Source: Pseudanabaena mucicola str. Chao 1806 (GTDB lineage Bacteria > Cyanobacteriota > Cyanobacteriia > Pseudanabaenales > Pseudanabaenaceae). Taken from it: a stretch of DNA of 64,000 nucleotides. The stretch covers positions 3,272,001-3,336,000 of the forward strand of contig NZ_CP097329.1 of the NCBI RefSeq assembly GCF_030323025.1, written 5' to 3'. Shown here piece by piece: positions 33,565 through 43,200 of the stretch; position 1 is the stretch's first letter, and every line of letters begins with the position of its first letter. The notes beneath the pieces are model-generated. The model did no database searches and was not told where the DNA came from. It was given only the letters and a program-made list of their open reading frames with translations. A program made the position numbers and the translations under genes.

Positions 33565-35880
33565 ATGAGTGCCAAGTTGAATGCCAAATTGAGTGGAAAA
33601 TCGAAGGTCAAGTCCTTGGCTTGCTGGTTGTTAATAGCTGCAAGTTGCCCACAGGTACTGGCGATCGTCCCAATTCAGGCGCAAAATCAAGTATCAGCTA
33701 ATCAAAGTAATGTCGTTGCTGTTGCTAGCCGCATTACTGATATCAATGCCAGTGTGACAGGAGATCGCCTCAATCTCACTTTAAATTTTGCCAGTAGCGA
33801 TCGACCTCAATTCACCTACTCACGTCAGGGTAAGGCATGGGTAGCATTACTAAACGGGGCGCAACTGCAACTCGGTAATGGTAATGCGAGCTATGCAAGA
33901 GCTAATCCTATGCCAGGGATCACTTCCATTGAAGCAACACAATATGCAGCTAATAAAGTCAAGATTCGCGTAAATACGACAGATCCCGAAGTACTTAAGG
34001 AACTAATTAAAAGACAGGATACTCCCGAAGGCTTGGTTTTGAGCCTAGAAACACAACCTTCAGCAGTTCAGAATAGTTCTATCTCTTCGACAAATGCTCC
34101 TGAAACAGGCGTTATCCCTAGTCAGCAGAACGCCACTGAAACAAGCAAGGTTCTGACTGCTCAAAATACTACTAGCCCATCTTCAGTTGGAAAACCATTA
34201 TTTGAACCGAAGATTACTATTACCTCCCCTGATGGTAAGACTCGTGTTGCTCAATCTAACGAGACTAATACAGCACCACCACCTGTTGCCAACCCTGTGA
34301 CTCCCCAATTACCTGGTCGTGTCCCAGGTGTTGTACCTCCATTCCGCCAATTAAAGACCCCTCCTGTTGGAGACATTGCAACTAGTACAGCTAAGCTCCG
34401 CCCTGATATTGTTGATCTTGGTACTGCTGAGCGTGTACCTAGGATTACTTTGCGTGAAGCTCCAGCGATCGAAGTATTGACACTAATCGGTCGTGTTGCT
34501 GGATTGAGTGTTGTTTCCGCAGAGACTCCTGCAGCGGGTGGCGCTGCACCAGCAGCAGGAGCCACTACAGGATTAAAACAGCCAGTTAGTCTTTCTATTG
34601 AGAATGAAACTGCTCAAGATGTCTTCAATAACGTTTTGAGAATTACTGGTTTAGAGGCAAACCGTATCGGTCAAACCATTTTTGTGGGTACAAAACTTCC
34701 TGTGACTTTGAAAAATCTAGTTACAAAAAGCTATCGACTCAATCAAATTACAGTTGGTGAGGCATCAGCATACTTAATTGGATTAGGAGCATCTCGTGTT
34801 GTCACTCGCCAACGTCCTATCCCTGGTGTACAGACAGCGCAAATAGGCACTGCTTCTCAAGCTATTGTTAATATCCCAACAGAGTCTGTCCCTACTTTAG
34901 AAACTGTAGCTATTACCCCTGAATCTGGGGCAAGTCCTTTGCTAAAAGGATTACAGGTAATCGCAGAAGAGAGAGGTAACTCACTGACGTTGATTGGTAG
35001 TCCCAAACAAGTTGAGTTTGCTGAAGCACAGCTAGCTCGCTTAGATATTCGCAAACGTCAAGTTGTTATAAATGTGAGGGTTGTGGAAATTAATCTTAAT
35101 AGTGGTACTGCACTGCCCAATCAAACCGTCACTGGAAATATTGATTTTACGGGAGGTAATCCTACTATAACACAGACTGCTGGAAATGTTTTAGGATTGA
35201 GTCTTACTAGTGCAGCGCCTATTACTCTTCCAACTTCTCTCTTGGCAACTATTACCGCCTCGGTTACTAGCGGTCAGGGTAAGGTATTGACGGATCCTAG
35301 TTTAACTGTGCAAGAGGGTGAAAGCGCCAGTATTAGCTTAACCGAAAAAGTAGTTACCGAGAATACAATAAATATTACAGCACCTACAGGAGGATCTACC
35401 GTACCAACAAGAACACAGACAATTAAAACAGAAGATGTGGGACTATCTCTAAACATTAGTCTTGCTCGTGTTGATGATAATGGTTTTATCAACCTGTCAA
35501 TTTCTCCAGCCGTGACAGCAATCATTGGGCAAACGAATTTAGGTACAGGTGAGTTTGCTGGTAGCTTTGCATCTATTTTATCGAAGAGAACTCTTAACTC
35601 TGGACAAATCCGCCTACGAGATGGGCAGACTTTAATTCTTTCAGGTATCATTAGAGACTCAGAGCGTCAGACAACTTCTAAAGTTCCAATTCTTGGAGAT
35701 ATTCCAATTCTCGGTGCACTTTTCCGAAGTGAAGCAACAACCAGTAATCGGAGTGAAGTAGTCATTGTTGTCACTCCACGTGTCATTGATGATAGTCAGA
35801 ATGCGAACTGGGGTTATACCTATCAACCTGGTCCAGAAACTCAGAAGGTAATTGATAGCAATCAACGTAAGTCTCAGTAA
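33565..35880 (+). CDS. pilQ: Type IV pilus secretin PilQ
   Basis: A 771-residue outer-membrane secretin. The ATG at 33565 is chosen because GAGGAACAAGAGGAG lies just upstream; a GTG at 33493 would add 24 residues. A signal-like segment (SLACWLLIAASCPQVLAIV) precedes an AMIN domain (about 45-140), a proline-rich linker, secretin N domains and the beta-barrel secretin core with VVINVRVVEIN and the end VPILGDIPILGALFR. It forms the pilus exit pore. A TATAAT at 33429-33434 in the 190-bp gap after pilO suggests a promoter of its own; a short hairpin CAAGGAGCTTAGGCTCCTTG lies at 33342-33361. Confidence 0.95.
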   Translation: MSAKLNAKLSGKSKVKSLACWLLIAASCPQVLAIVPIQAQNQVSANQSNVVAVASRITDINASVTGDRLNLTLNFASSDRPQFTYSRQGKAWVALLNGAQLQLGNGNASYARANPMPGITSIEATQYAANKVKIRVNTTDPEVLKELIKRQDTPEGLVLSLETQPSAVQNSSISSTNAPETGVIPSQQNATETSKVLTAQNTTSPSSVGKPLFEPKITITSPDGKTRVAQSNETNTAPPPVANPVTPQLPGRVPGVVPPFRQLKTPPVGDIATSTAKLRPDIVDLGTAERVPRITLREAPAIEVLTLIGRVAGLSVVSAETPAAGGAAPAAGATTGLKQPVSLSIENETAQDVFNNVLRITGLEANRIGQTIFVGTKLPVTLKNLVTKSYRLNQITVGEASAYLIGLGASRVVTRQRPIPGVQTAQIGTASQAIVNIPTESVPTLETVAITPESGASPLLKGLQVIAEERGNSLTLIGSPKQVEFAEAQLARLDIRKRQVVINVRVVEINLNSGTALPNQTVTGNIDFTGGNPTITQTAGNVLGLSLTSAAPITLPTSLLATITASVTSGQGKVLTDPSLTVQEGESASISLTEKVVTENTINITAPTGGSTVPTRTQTIKTEDVGLSLNISLARVDDNGFINLSISPAVTAIIGQTNLGTGEFAGSFASILSKRTLNSGQIRLRDGQTLILSGIIRDSERQTTSKVPILGDIPILGALFRSEATTSNRSEVVIVVTPRVIDDSQNANWGYTYQPGPETQKVIDSNQRKSQ

Positions 35881-36055
35881 GTTTTTTCGATTTTCCTTTT
35901 CATTTACACTCCTTTTTTGACAGCCGTAGATTGGTTTCTGCGGCTTTTTTTTATCAAAAAATGTGAACAATTCATGATCATCTCCAAATATTTTTTCTAA
36001 GCTTGTAAAAAAATACACATCATTGTGTCATAATTACAAAGCGTCAAAAAAAATC

Positions 36056-36127
36056 GCCCTCATGGCTCAGGGGTAGAGCATTCCCTTGGTAAGGGAAAGG
36101 TCACGGGTTCAAATCCCGTTGAGGGCT
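36056..36127 (+). tRNA. tRNA-Thr (anticodon GGT)
   Basis: A 72-nt cloverleaf. Acceptor GCCCTCA pairs with TGAGGGC, with discriminator T. The anticodon loop TTGGTAA on a TTCCC/GGGAA stem gives GGT. The T arm has GGTTCAAATCC. No CCA is encoded. Confidence 0.96.
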
Positions 36128-36141
36128 TAAACACTAAAAGC

Positions 36142-36170
36142 AAAAAAGCGTTGCCAAGCAACACTTTTTT
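36142..36170. terminator. Bidirectional terminator between tRNA-Thr and the TPR gene
   Basis: AAAAAAGCGTTGC and GCAACACTTTTTT form a hairpin with one mismatch-like G-U pair around CAA. T tracts lie on both sides, and the TPR gene ends inside the right arm. Confidence 0.8.
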
Positions 36171-37494
36171 ACTTTTGATCGCTTTCTAAATCAAAAACTA
36201 CCTTTTGCCAGTACCAAACTTCGGGCATATTTGGGTGATCTTGTTTGGCAATGTCGATGAGACGTTGAGCGATCGCCATATTGCCACCAACTAAAGCGAG
36301 TAAACGTTGCTGCAATTCTAAACTGGGCATCTGCATTAAATCGACTGTTGCGGCGGCATTTGCCTGTTTACGTTTTGCCTCTTGGGTTTGTTTTTCTAGT
36401 TCTGATTGCCAAAGATTGATGCGAGCTAGGGCATAGCGATAACGATCCATACTCGACTGGTTAAACCAAATATTAGCGGCTTGTTGATAGTCAGCGATCG
36501 CACCTTTCAAATCGCCAAAGTCATATCTTGCTTCAGCACGATCGCAATATAGTTGGGGATTATTTGTATCTATAGCTAACGATCGCGAAAAATCTTCGAT
36601 CGCTGTGCGATAGTCCTTAAGCTTTAGATAGGCTCTAGCGCGATTTATATAAATTTCACTATTGCTGGGATATTCGCGTAGTAACTCGTTAAAATCAGCG
36701 ATCGCACCCTGCGCGTCACCGATTTCTACCCGAATTTTGCCACGACCGATGCGAATTTCAGGATTCTGAGGTTCTAGAAATTGTGCTTGGTTGAGATCCT
36801 TGATGGCTCCTTGAGGATCACCAAGTTTGCCTAAAACTAGACCCCGCAGACAGAAAGCTCTAGCATTTTTGGGCTCAATTTGTAATAGCCAGTTGAGATC
36901 GATCAAGGCGTTGGTATAGTCACTCTGATCAATCTTTTGCTGAACATTTGCGAAGATTTCCTCCTGAGATGGTGGTAAAAGAGTCTCCAAAGGTTTATAG
37001 CTTTCGATACAACGACGACAATTCTCTTCATCTCGCAGTTCTAAAAAAAGACTTGCGGCTTTTTTGTAGGTAGCGATCGCCTTTTCGATTTGATTTTGTT
37101 GCTTGTAGGTCAAGCCTAGTAACTGGTGCGCCGTTGCTGATTTTGGGTTAAGTTCCAGAGCTTGGGCAATATCAGCTTGAGCCGCATTGAGATCGGCGAT
37201 CGCAATTTTCGTCATGCTCCGTGCAATATATGCATCTAAATATTGAGGATGAAGACTTAAGGCTTGGTTATAGTCCGCGATGGCTCCTTGATGATCTCCT
37301 AAATCAAATAGTAATAATCCCCTTTGATAGTAAGCTTCCACCAACTCGGCATCAGAGGCGATTATCTGACTAAAACATTGGATCGCTCCATAGCGATCGC
37401 CAGCCTTGGCTTTAGTTAAGCCTTGATTGTAAAAATCTTGAGACGCATCTGAATCTGAATTATTTTGATTATCTTGCGGTAAATCCTGTGTCAT
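36169..37494 (-). CDS. Tetratricopeptide-repeat protein
   Basis: A 441-residue soluble protein made of about nine to ten TPR units, for example AYYQRGLLLFDLGDHQGAIA, AFCLRGLVLGKLGDPQGAIK and IYINRARAYLKLKDYRTAIE. Such repeats form a superhelix for protein binding. There is no signal peptide or catalytic domain. The C-terminal 70 residues are helical and non-repetitive. The binding partner is unknown. Confidence 0.9.
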   Translation of the reverse strand: MTQDLPQDNQNNSDSDASQDFYNQGLTKAKAGDRYGAIQCFSQIIASDAELVEAYYQRGLLLFDLGDHQGAIADYNQALSLHPQYLDAYIARSMTKIAIADLNAAQADIAQALELNPKSATAHQLLGLTYKQQNQIEKAIATYKKAASLFLELRDEENCRRCIESYKPLETLLPPSQEEIFANVQQKIDQSDYTNALIDLNWLLQIEPKNARAFCLRGLVLGKLGDPQGAIKDLNQAQFLEPQNPEIRIGRGKIRVEIGDAQGAIADFNELLREYPSNSEIYINRARAYLKLKDYRTAIEDFSRSLAIDTNNPQLYCDRAEARYDFGDLKGAIADYQQAANIWFNQSSMDRYRYALARINLWQSELEKQTQEAKRKQANAAATVDLMQMPSLELQQRLLALVGGNMAIAQRLIDIAKQDHPNMPEVWYWQKVVFDLESDQK

Positions 37495-37593
37495 CGTGAG
37501 TACTTGCTAAGCCTCTTTGCCAAGATTGGCAATCGTACTAGTATTATAGTTAAAACCCATACTTTTGCAGTGGTTCACTCAGGAGTTGTCGCC

Positions 37594-37890
37594 ATGTCCA
37601 AACATCGCAAAGACCTAAAGCAACATCTGGAAAAAACACTACATACGTTTGCTGATGTGGCTCAAGAGCAGTATCAAAAAAATATCAAAAAAGCTCACAA
37701 AACTGTAGATAAGCAAGTTGATGTTGTTCGCGATCGCCTTGAAGAATTTGACAGTTGGGCGGTGGAAGCCGTAAATGAGACTCTAGAAAATGTGGAAAAG
37801 AAATTAGAGAAACAAGTTACGAAAACTGTCAGTCGCTTGCAAAAAGCTGTCCAAAAAGCTGCCAAATCTGCCTTTGATAAACTTAGCTAA
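37594..37890 (+). CDS. Hypothetical coiled-coil protein
   Basis: A 98-residue, lysine-rich, fully helical protein with heptad-like spacing (LENVEKKLEKQVTKTVSRLQ). The ATG at 37594 is preferred because the preceding 30 codons (from a TTG) look unrelated. It resembles small cyanobacterial helical proteins of unknown function. Divergent from the TPR gene. Confidence 0.6.
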   Translation: MSKHRKDLKQHLEKTLHTFADVAQEQYQKNIKKAHKTVDKQVDVVRDRLEEFDSWAVEAVNETLENVEKKLEKQVTKTVSRLQKAVQKAAKSAFDKLS

Positions 37891-38065
37891 GTGATGCTTT
37901 ACAGTCAAAATCAAACAAAATCCCTCAACCCATCGTTATTTTAGCCAGTAATATACAAAACAATACAAATGTTAATATTCATCAATTTTGCCCTGATCAG
38001 CCTAGAGGCAATGTTAACATCCGAAATAGTTAAACCCTGATTAAACATAGCTTTAGGAGCGCATT

Positions 38066-39286
38066 TTGACATTACGAGTTGCTGTAGTAGGCGGCGGACC
38101 TGCGGGTTCTTGTGCGGCTGAAACACTTGCCAAAGCAGGTATTGAGACCTATTTATTTGAACGGAAACTGGACAACGCCAAACCCTGCGGCGGAGCAATT
38201 CCTTTATGTATGGTTTCCGAGTTTGATTTGCCTCCAGAGATCATCGATCGCCGCGTTCGCAAGATGAAAATGATCTCTCCCAGCAATGTGGAAGTAGACA
38301 TTAAACTAGACAATCCCGATGAATATATCGGTATGTGTCGCCGCGAAATTTTAGATGCTTTTTTACGCAATCGTGCCGCCGATCTTGGCGCAAAGCTGAT
38401 TAACGGTCGTGTCCTCGATATCAAAATTAATAATAATGGCAATCAGCCCTATGTGATCACCTACTCAGACTTTGCTGAAGGTGGTAAGGAAGGTATTATC
38501 CGTACCTTAGAAATCGATTTGATTATTGGGGCTGATGGCGCTAACTCTGTAGTTGCTAAAGCGATGAATGCTGGTGACTACAACTATGCGATCGCTTTCC
38601 AAGAGCGCATCCGCATCCCTGAAGACAAGATGGATTATTACAAAGATCTTGCAGAAATGTACGTCGGTGACGATGTATCGCCTGATTTCTACGCATGGGT
38701 CTTCCCTAAATACGATCACGTGGCAGTTGGTACTGGCACAATGCACAAAAATCAACGCCTGATCAAGCAATTGCAAGCGGGTATTCGCGCCCGCGCTTTG
38801 CCTCGTATCGAAGGTGGTGAAGTGATTAAAGTCGAAGCCCACCCCATTCCTGAGCATCCCCGTCCTCGCCGCGTCGTCGGTCGGATTGCCCTTGTAGGTG
38901 ATGCCGCAGGCTATGTCACCAAGTCCAGTGGCGAAGGCATTTACTTTGCCGCGAAGTCTGGTCGGATGTGTGCTGAAGCGATCGTTGAGTTTGCTGAAGC
39001 AGGTAAGCGTATTCCTACCGAAGCCGATCTCAAGGTTTACATCAAGCGTTGGGACAAGCAGTATGGCTTGACCTATAAGGTTCTAGACATTCTCCAAAAC
39101 GTGTTTTATGCCACCAACGCTACCCGTGAAGCTTTTGTAGAAATGTGTGCCGATAAGGATGTGCAAAAGCTCACTTTTGACAGCTATCTCTACAAAACTG
39201 TCGTTCCCGCCAATCCTTTGACTCAGTTAAAGATTACTTTCAAGACGATTGGCAGTTTGCTAAGAGGTAATGCCTTAGCTCCCTAA
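38066..39286 (+). CDS. chlP: Geranylgeranyl reductase ChlP (TTG start)
   Basis: A 406-residue FAD-dependent enzyme that reduces geranylgeranyl groups to phytyl for chlorophyll a and tocopherol. The N-terminus is the dinucleotide fold RVAVVGGGPAGSCAAETLAK; GRIALVGDAAGYVTKSSGEG is the second FAD motif, and the KPCGGAIP segment is family-specific. The only start that gives the conserved N-terminus TLRVAVVG is the TTG at 38066, preceded by TAGGAG. No in-frame ATG lies upstream. It is monocistronic with a terminator directly behind it. Confidence 0.95.
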   Translation: MTLRVAVVGGGPAGSCAAETLAKAGIETYLFERKLDNAKPCGGAIPLCMVSEFDLPPEIIDRRVRKMKMISPSNVEVDIKLDNPDEYIGMCRREILDAFLRNRAADLGAKLINGRVLDIKINNNGNQPYVITYSDFAEGGKEGIIRTLEIDLIIGADGANSVVAKAMNAGDYNYAIAFQERIRIPEDKMDYYKDLAEMYVGDDVSPDFYAWVFPKYDHVAVGTGTMHKNQRLIKQLQAGIRARALPRIEGGEVIKVEAHPIPEHPRPRRVVGRIALVGDAAGYVTKSSGEGIYFAAKSGRMCAEAIVEFAEAGKRIPTEADLKVYIKRWDKQYGLTYKVLDILQNVFYATNATREAFVEMCADKDVQKLTFDSYLYKTVVPANPLTQLKITFKTIGSLLRGNALAP

Positions 39287-39288
39287 CT

Positions 39289-39319
39289 AAAAAAGGAGCG
39301 CGTTACGCGCTCCTTTTTT
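39289..39319 (+). terminator. Terminator behind chlP
   Basis: AAAAAAGGAGCGCG-TTA-CGCGCTCCTTTTTT: a perfect 14-bp hairpin ending in T6. Confidence 0.88.
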
Positions 39320-39331
39320 ATGGCGTTACAA

Positions 39332-39907
39332 TAGACCTCTTGCAGAACTGAAAACATTATAGATTTAACGATTTTTGTAAAAATGCTAAAAACAATCAAT
39401 GAAATACGAAGTTAGTAAAAATCTATCAGTTCTAGAATTTAAACAGTTGTTTGGAGTGACCAGAGAAACATTTACGCAAATGACAGAATTAATCAAACAA
39501 GCAGAATCAAATAAATTACGGTAACCGTAAACAGCATGATTTCGCTTTATTCAAAGCCAGTAGATTACATTTTCATGCACAGACACAAGGGTTTGTCGAT
39601 AAGGGTTATCAAGGTTTACAAAAGTTACACCCTAATTCACTAATCCCTATTAAAAAGACCCAAAATGGCTCATTATCCAAGGTAAATAAGTGGTTTAATC
39701 GGCATCTGGCAAGTCAACGTATTGCGATTGATCATGTTAATTGTCGTCTGAAGATCTTTAAAATTCTTTCTTAGCCTTATCGTAACTGTCGTCGTCGCTT
39801 TGGCTTGCGTTGTAATTTGATTGCTGCTATTTATAACTTTGAAGTTGGGCTTCCTGCTGCTAAATCCTCTATTTCTCTACTTTGGTCTTAGTTCTGCGAG
39901 AGGTCTA
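39332..39907 (+). mobile_element. Decayed IS5-like insertion sequence
   Basis: TAGACCTCTTGCAGAACT at the left end and AGTTCTGCGAGAGGTCTA at the right end are inverted repeats with one mismatch. They enclose 540 bp of broken transposase sequence, too short for a complete element, so an internal deletion has occurred. TA at both ends fits the usual IS5-group target. Confidence 0.75.
39399..39891 (+). pseudogene. IS5-family transposase remnant
   Basis: The N-terminal 41 codons (from ATG 39399, with FKQLFGVTRETFTQMTEL) end in a stop at 39524. A later frame reads KHDFALFKASRLHF, DKGYQGLQKLH and IDHVNCRLKIFKIL, then stops, then RFGLRCNLIAAIYNFE. These match the N- and C-terminal parts of an IS5-type DDE transposase. 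The central catalytic part is missing. Not functional. Confidence 0.8.
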
Positions 39908-39980
39908 GTAAGTAGCTATGCATAAATACCCCCAAAACAGAGTGTGGGTCGCATGCGTAGCGGGCAACCCACGATTCTTT
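39907..39980. repeat. Dispersed palindromic repeat R3, copy 1
   Basis: Begins AGTAAGTAGCTATGCATAAA and has the diverged hairpin GTGTGGGTCGC...GGGCAACCCAC. It starts at the last base of the IS5-like remnant. Related copies are at 48007-48111 and 59863-59922. The remaining 220 bp to the kinase hold no gene. Confidence 0.65.
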
Positions 39981-40201
39981 GCAAGTATACAAGACCCTCA
40001 CCTCTCGCCCATCTCCCCTTTTGGGATCTGGGAACAAGAAATTAGCCTTAATCCTCTCTTAAGGGGAGAGGAATTGGGGGGTGAGGTCGATATTCGTTCC
40101 ACGTAACATCAGTTACTAATAACTTTGCATAGGCATCTATTTGCTTAAAAATATTTTTAAAACAAACTTTAAACAGAAAATACTATCTTAGTAATATTTT
40201 T

Positions 40202-43200
40202 ATGACTGACCACCTCAATGCTTTAATCATTGACGAATCAGAGGACGATACTCTGTTGTTGTTAGGAGAGCTACGTCTTGGTGGTTTTCAGGTGATTTGG
40301 GAACGAGTAGATACGGAAATGACCCTCAGTACTGCTTTAGAGCGCCAGACATGGGACGTGATTATTTCTGAATATAGTTTGTCAGAATTGGATGCTCTAA
40401 AGGCGATCGCTATTATTCAGCAAAGATGTCTCGACATTCCTTTTATCGTTGTTTCAGGCAGTGTAGGAGAAACTGTGTCAGAGAACTTGCTGCGTCAAGG
40501 AGCAAGTGATTATTTATCTAAGGGGAATTTAGCGCGGTTATCGGCAGTAGTGCGCCGTGAGTTAAAGGAAGCAAATATTCGTTTGGAACGACGTAAAGCT
40601 GATCGAGAACTTAAGCAAACCAAAGAACACCTAAAACTGGTGATCGAAAATTCAGGTATTGGATTATGGGACTGGTGGGTACAAACTGGAACGTTATCCC
40701 TAGATGATCGATGGGTGGAGATGTTGGGATACACGCTTGAAGAATTGCAGCCCATCAGTATCGCAACTTGGCGTAATAACGTGCATCCCGAAGATTTACC
40801 CCAAGTCGAAATAGCTCTAGATCGACATTTTTGCCATGAAATAGAAGCCTATGAAATCGAATTCCGAATGCGCCATAAAATTGGTGGATGGGTTTGGGTC
40901 TTGGCTAAGGGTAAGGTGGTGGAATGGAGTGAAAGCGATCAACCAATTCGGATGATCGGTACACATCTCGACATTACAGGGCGTAAACAGAATATCGAGA
41001 TGTTGTTACAAATCAATGAAACCCTTGAAGAGCGAGTAAGGAACCTTACTGCCGAGTTGAAACAAAGTGAACTGCGCTTGCGGGAAGCTCAACAAATTGC
41101 CCATCTTGGGAGTTGGGAGCTAGATATCCACACTAGAGAAATTACTTGGTCAGCCGAAGTCTTTAGGATTTTTGGCTTAGAGCTGGATTTACCAGAGCCA
41201 AGCTACGAGAATTTTCTCAATTACTTTGTTGGGGATGATCGCGATCGCTTTATCCAATTTATCGATCATGCTATTACCAAAGGTGAAATTGATGAAATCG
41301 ATCTCCAGATTCGTCGTGATGATGGTTCTTTAGCAAATATTTTTGTCAAAATTGATGTCATTAAAAACGATGCAAATCAGATTTGCCGTTTGTTTGGCAT
41401 TGCAATGGATATTAGCGATCGCAATCAAGCTAAAATTCAGCAGCAGCAGTTATTTCAAGAATTATCTGCTTTTAAGCTTGCTCTCGATCAAACAGCGATC
41501 ATTGCTACTACCGATGCTCAAGGCAAAATCACCTATGTCAATGATTATTTCTGTAAAATTTCAGGCTATACCTATGACGAGTTGATCGGTCAAAACCATC
41601 GCATTCTTAAATCTGGCTATCATCCCTTTAGCTTTTTTCAAAGTATGTGGCACACAATTGCTAGTGGAGATGTTTGGCATGGTGAAATATGCAATCTCCA
41701 TAAAAGTGGCAGTCTCTATTGGGTAGACACCACTATAGTTCCCTTTATCAATGCTCAAGGACGACCATTCAAGTATTTGGCAATTCGTTATGATATAACC
41801 GCTAAAAAGTTCACTCAAGTAAGATTGCAGCAAGAAAACAACTTCCGTCAGCAAATTGTTGAAAGTATGACAGAAGGACTATGTGTTTGTCATAAGACTG
41901 AGAAATATCCCTTTCTCCATTTTACTGTCTGGAATCAACGAATGCAGATGATCACGGGCTACACCTTAGAAGAGATTAATCGTTTAGGTTGGGAGCAGAG
42001 TCTGAAACCATTCTCGACGCAAGCATTGTGTAATCAAGAAGATTTTGTCACCATAGATCATAAGCTCTGTAATCAGGAGTGGGAAATCTACCACAAAGAT
42101 GGTCGTAAATTGATGATTGCAATGTCTAAAACGCCCCTTTTAGGAGAAGATGGCCAATCTTACATGTTAGCAATCATTCAAGATATTACTGATCGCAAAC
42201 AGACGGAACTAAGGTTAGAGCAACAGGCGACACAGGAACACTTACTGAGTGCAATTACCCAACGCATTCGTCAATCCCTCGATCTGCAAACTACCTTTGA
42301 AACGGCTGTGCAGGAGGTGAGACAGTTCCTGAGTGCGGATCGAGTAGGTATTTTTAAATTTTATCCTGACTCCAATTTTGATGATGGTGAGTTTGTTGCA
42401 GAAGTTGTTCTACCTGAATTTGACTCCGTGATCGCTACAAAAATCCACGATCATTGCTTTGGTGAAACATACGCGGCTTTCTATGCTCAAGGTAAAATTC
42501 AAGCAGTCAATGATATATACAATGCAGGGTTTCAGGATTGTCATATTCAGGTGTTGGATCAGTTTCAAGTACGCGCTAATCTAGTAGTTCCTCTGCTCAA
42601 TGCCACAGGTTTGTGGGGGTTGTTATGTATCCATCAATGTGCTCAGCCTCGTGTATGGCAAGATGTGGAAATTGATTTAGTTAAACAAATCGCTAGTCAG
42701 TTAGCGATCGCCATTCAACAGGTCAGCCTGTTTGAGCAATTACAACAAGAACTTACTGTCCGCCAGCAAGCAGAAGCTAAGTTAAACGAGATCAATCAAA
42801 AGCTGGCTATTTCTAATGAAGACTTGGTGAAAGCAACTAGACTCAAGGATGATTTTCTAGCCAATATGAGCCATGAACTGAGAACTCCTCTCAATGCCAT
42901 TTTAGGGATGTCCGAGGGACTGCGAGACGGGGTATTTGGTGATGTTAGTGATCGGCAAATGAAGGCTTTGCGAACTATTGAATCAAGTAGTATGCATCTA
43001 TTAGCGCTGATAAATGACATTCTTGATGTCGCCAAAATTGAGTCAGGGAAAGTAACTCTAGAGCTAAATGAAATATCGATTGAGAATCTATGTCAATCGA
43101 GTATGACATTTATTAACCAACAAGCTTTTGCCAAAAATATTCAACTAATTTCTAGGATTACACCACATTTGCCTGACCTGATGTTAGATGAGCGACGAAT

